Shown piece by piece: positions 63,827 to 64,000 of a stretch of 64,000 bases of DNA (its first letter is position 1; each line of letters opens with the position of its first letter). The notes below the pieces were generated by a model, which was given only the letters and a program-made list of their open reading frames with translations, was not told the DNA's origin and ran no database searches. Source of the DNA: JAAFHB01 sp963675995. Lineage in GTDB: Bacteria; Bacteroidota; Bacteroidia; Bacteroidales; Prolixibacteraceae. The translations under genes and the position numbers were made by a program. Where the stretch lies: NCBI GenBank assembly GCA_963675995.2, contig CAXXIY010000002.1, positions 2,542,001 to 2,606,000 of the forward strand. Reading direction: 5' to 3'.

Positions 63827-64000
63827 TTAACGCTTAATAGATTCAAGTGTAAAATTCAGGTTTACAGATACCGGCAATGGCTTTTCTGTCATATCATCAA
63901 ATTCAGTTTTTGAAAGCGGATAAAAGGTTTGTACTTCGTTAGCAGTAATGGTGATCGTTTGCATCCCCTTCGACAATTCCTGAAGAGGAATTTCACAGGC
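63827..64000 (-). CDS. C-terminal end of an unidentified minus-strand protein (truncated by window edge)
   Basis: The frame is open from the right edge to a TAA at 63827-63829; 57 codons are visible. The residues are well-formed coding sequence (CEIPLQELSKGMQTITITAN, then KPLPVSVNLNFTLESIKR) with a beta-strand-rich look, as in the last domain of an exported protein. I do not recognise the family. It is the visible upstream neighbour of copy 7 (14-nt gap) and therefore almost certainly part of the same operon. Confidence 0.6.
   Translation of the reverse strand, partial: ACEIPLQELSKGMQTITITANEVQTFYPLSKTEFDDMTEKPLPVSVNLNFTLESIKR

Overview
The window looks like a chromosomal segment of a Bacteroidota species, probably an anaerobic or facultative glycan degrader of the Bacteroidales/Marinilabiliales type. 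The reasons are: a type IX secretion C-terminal sorting domain on one glycosidase, many secreted and lipoprotein glycoside hydrolases (GH97, GH2, GH78, GH106, GH127, GH43, GH32), an S37 peptidase, a hydrogenase maturase (HydG), AT-rich intergenic DNA and few Shine-Dalgarno sites. The genus assignment is inference. No tRNA, rRNA, CRISPR array or intact insertion sequence was seen.

Positions 1-27,400 are mostly housekeeping and general metabolism. They hold the C-terminal part of an ovothiol enzyme, a dinucleotide-binding reductase, a minus-strand cluster (GT39 membrane glycosyltransferase, a frameshifted SnoaL/NTF2-like lipoprotein, a membrane-anchored protein, a NAGPA-type phosphodiester glycosidase), an S37 peptidase, a Crp-type regulator with a CPBP protease, GH97, HydG, an HD phosphohydrolase and an orphan sugar-binding lipoprotein. 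Further on are DUF3109, GpmI, DUF1573, a histidine kinase/response regulator pair followed by an M28 peptidase, RidA, a PAS protein, a repeat protein ending in a catalytically degenerate GH16-like domain, RsmF, a small HTH/coiled-coil regulator and an EamA transporter.

Positions 27,400-64,000 form one large carbohydrate-degradation locus, entirely on the minus strand and so read right to left. Its most striking property is seven paralogous GH71/GH99-like proteins, called here copies 1-7 from left to right. Five of them (6, 5, 4, 3, 2) lie directly upstream, in transcription order, of a different partner: GH32, GH106, an unassigned TIM-barrel-like lipoprotein, a GH78-like protein and GH43. Copy 1 precedes a broken gene. 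A second block without copies follows: CBM9/PKD protein, GH127, GH78, GH2 and an unassigned putative glycosidase, closed by a perfect 14-bp hairpin. Another perfect hairpin at 45162-45193 divides the locus into two likely transcription units.

By family, the partners suggest release of L-rhamnose (GH78 twice, GH106), L-arabinose (GH127, GH43), beta-galactose (GH2) and fructose (GH32) from a branched glycan. The seven GH71/99-like proteins share a W/F-N-E-W/Y motif with an acidic residue exactly 20 positions earlier, but lack the second glutamate of the GH99 motif as I remember it. They are the best candidates for an undescribed backbone-cleaving or sugar-binding activity. No SusC/SusD pair and no obvious locus regulator lies inside the window; both may lie beyond the right edge.
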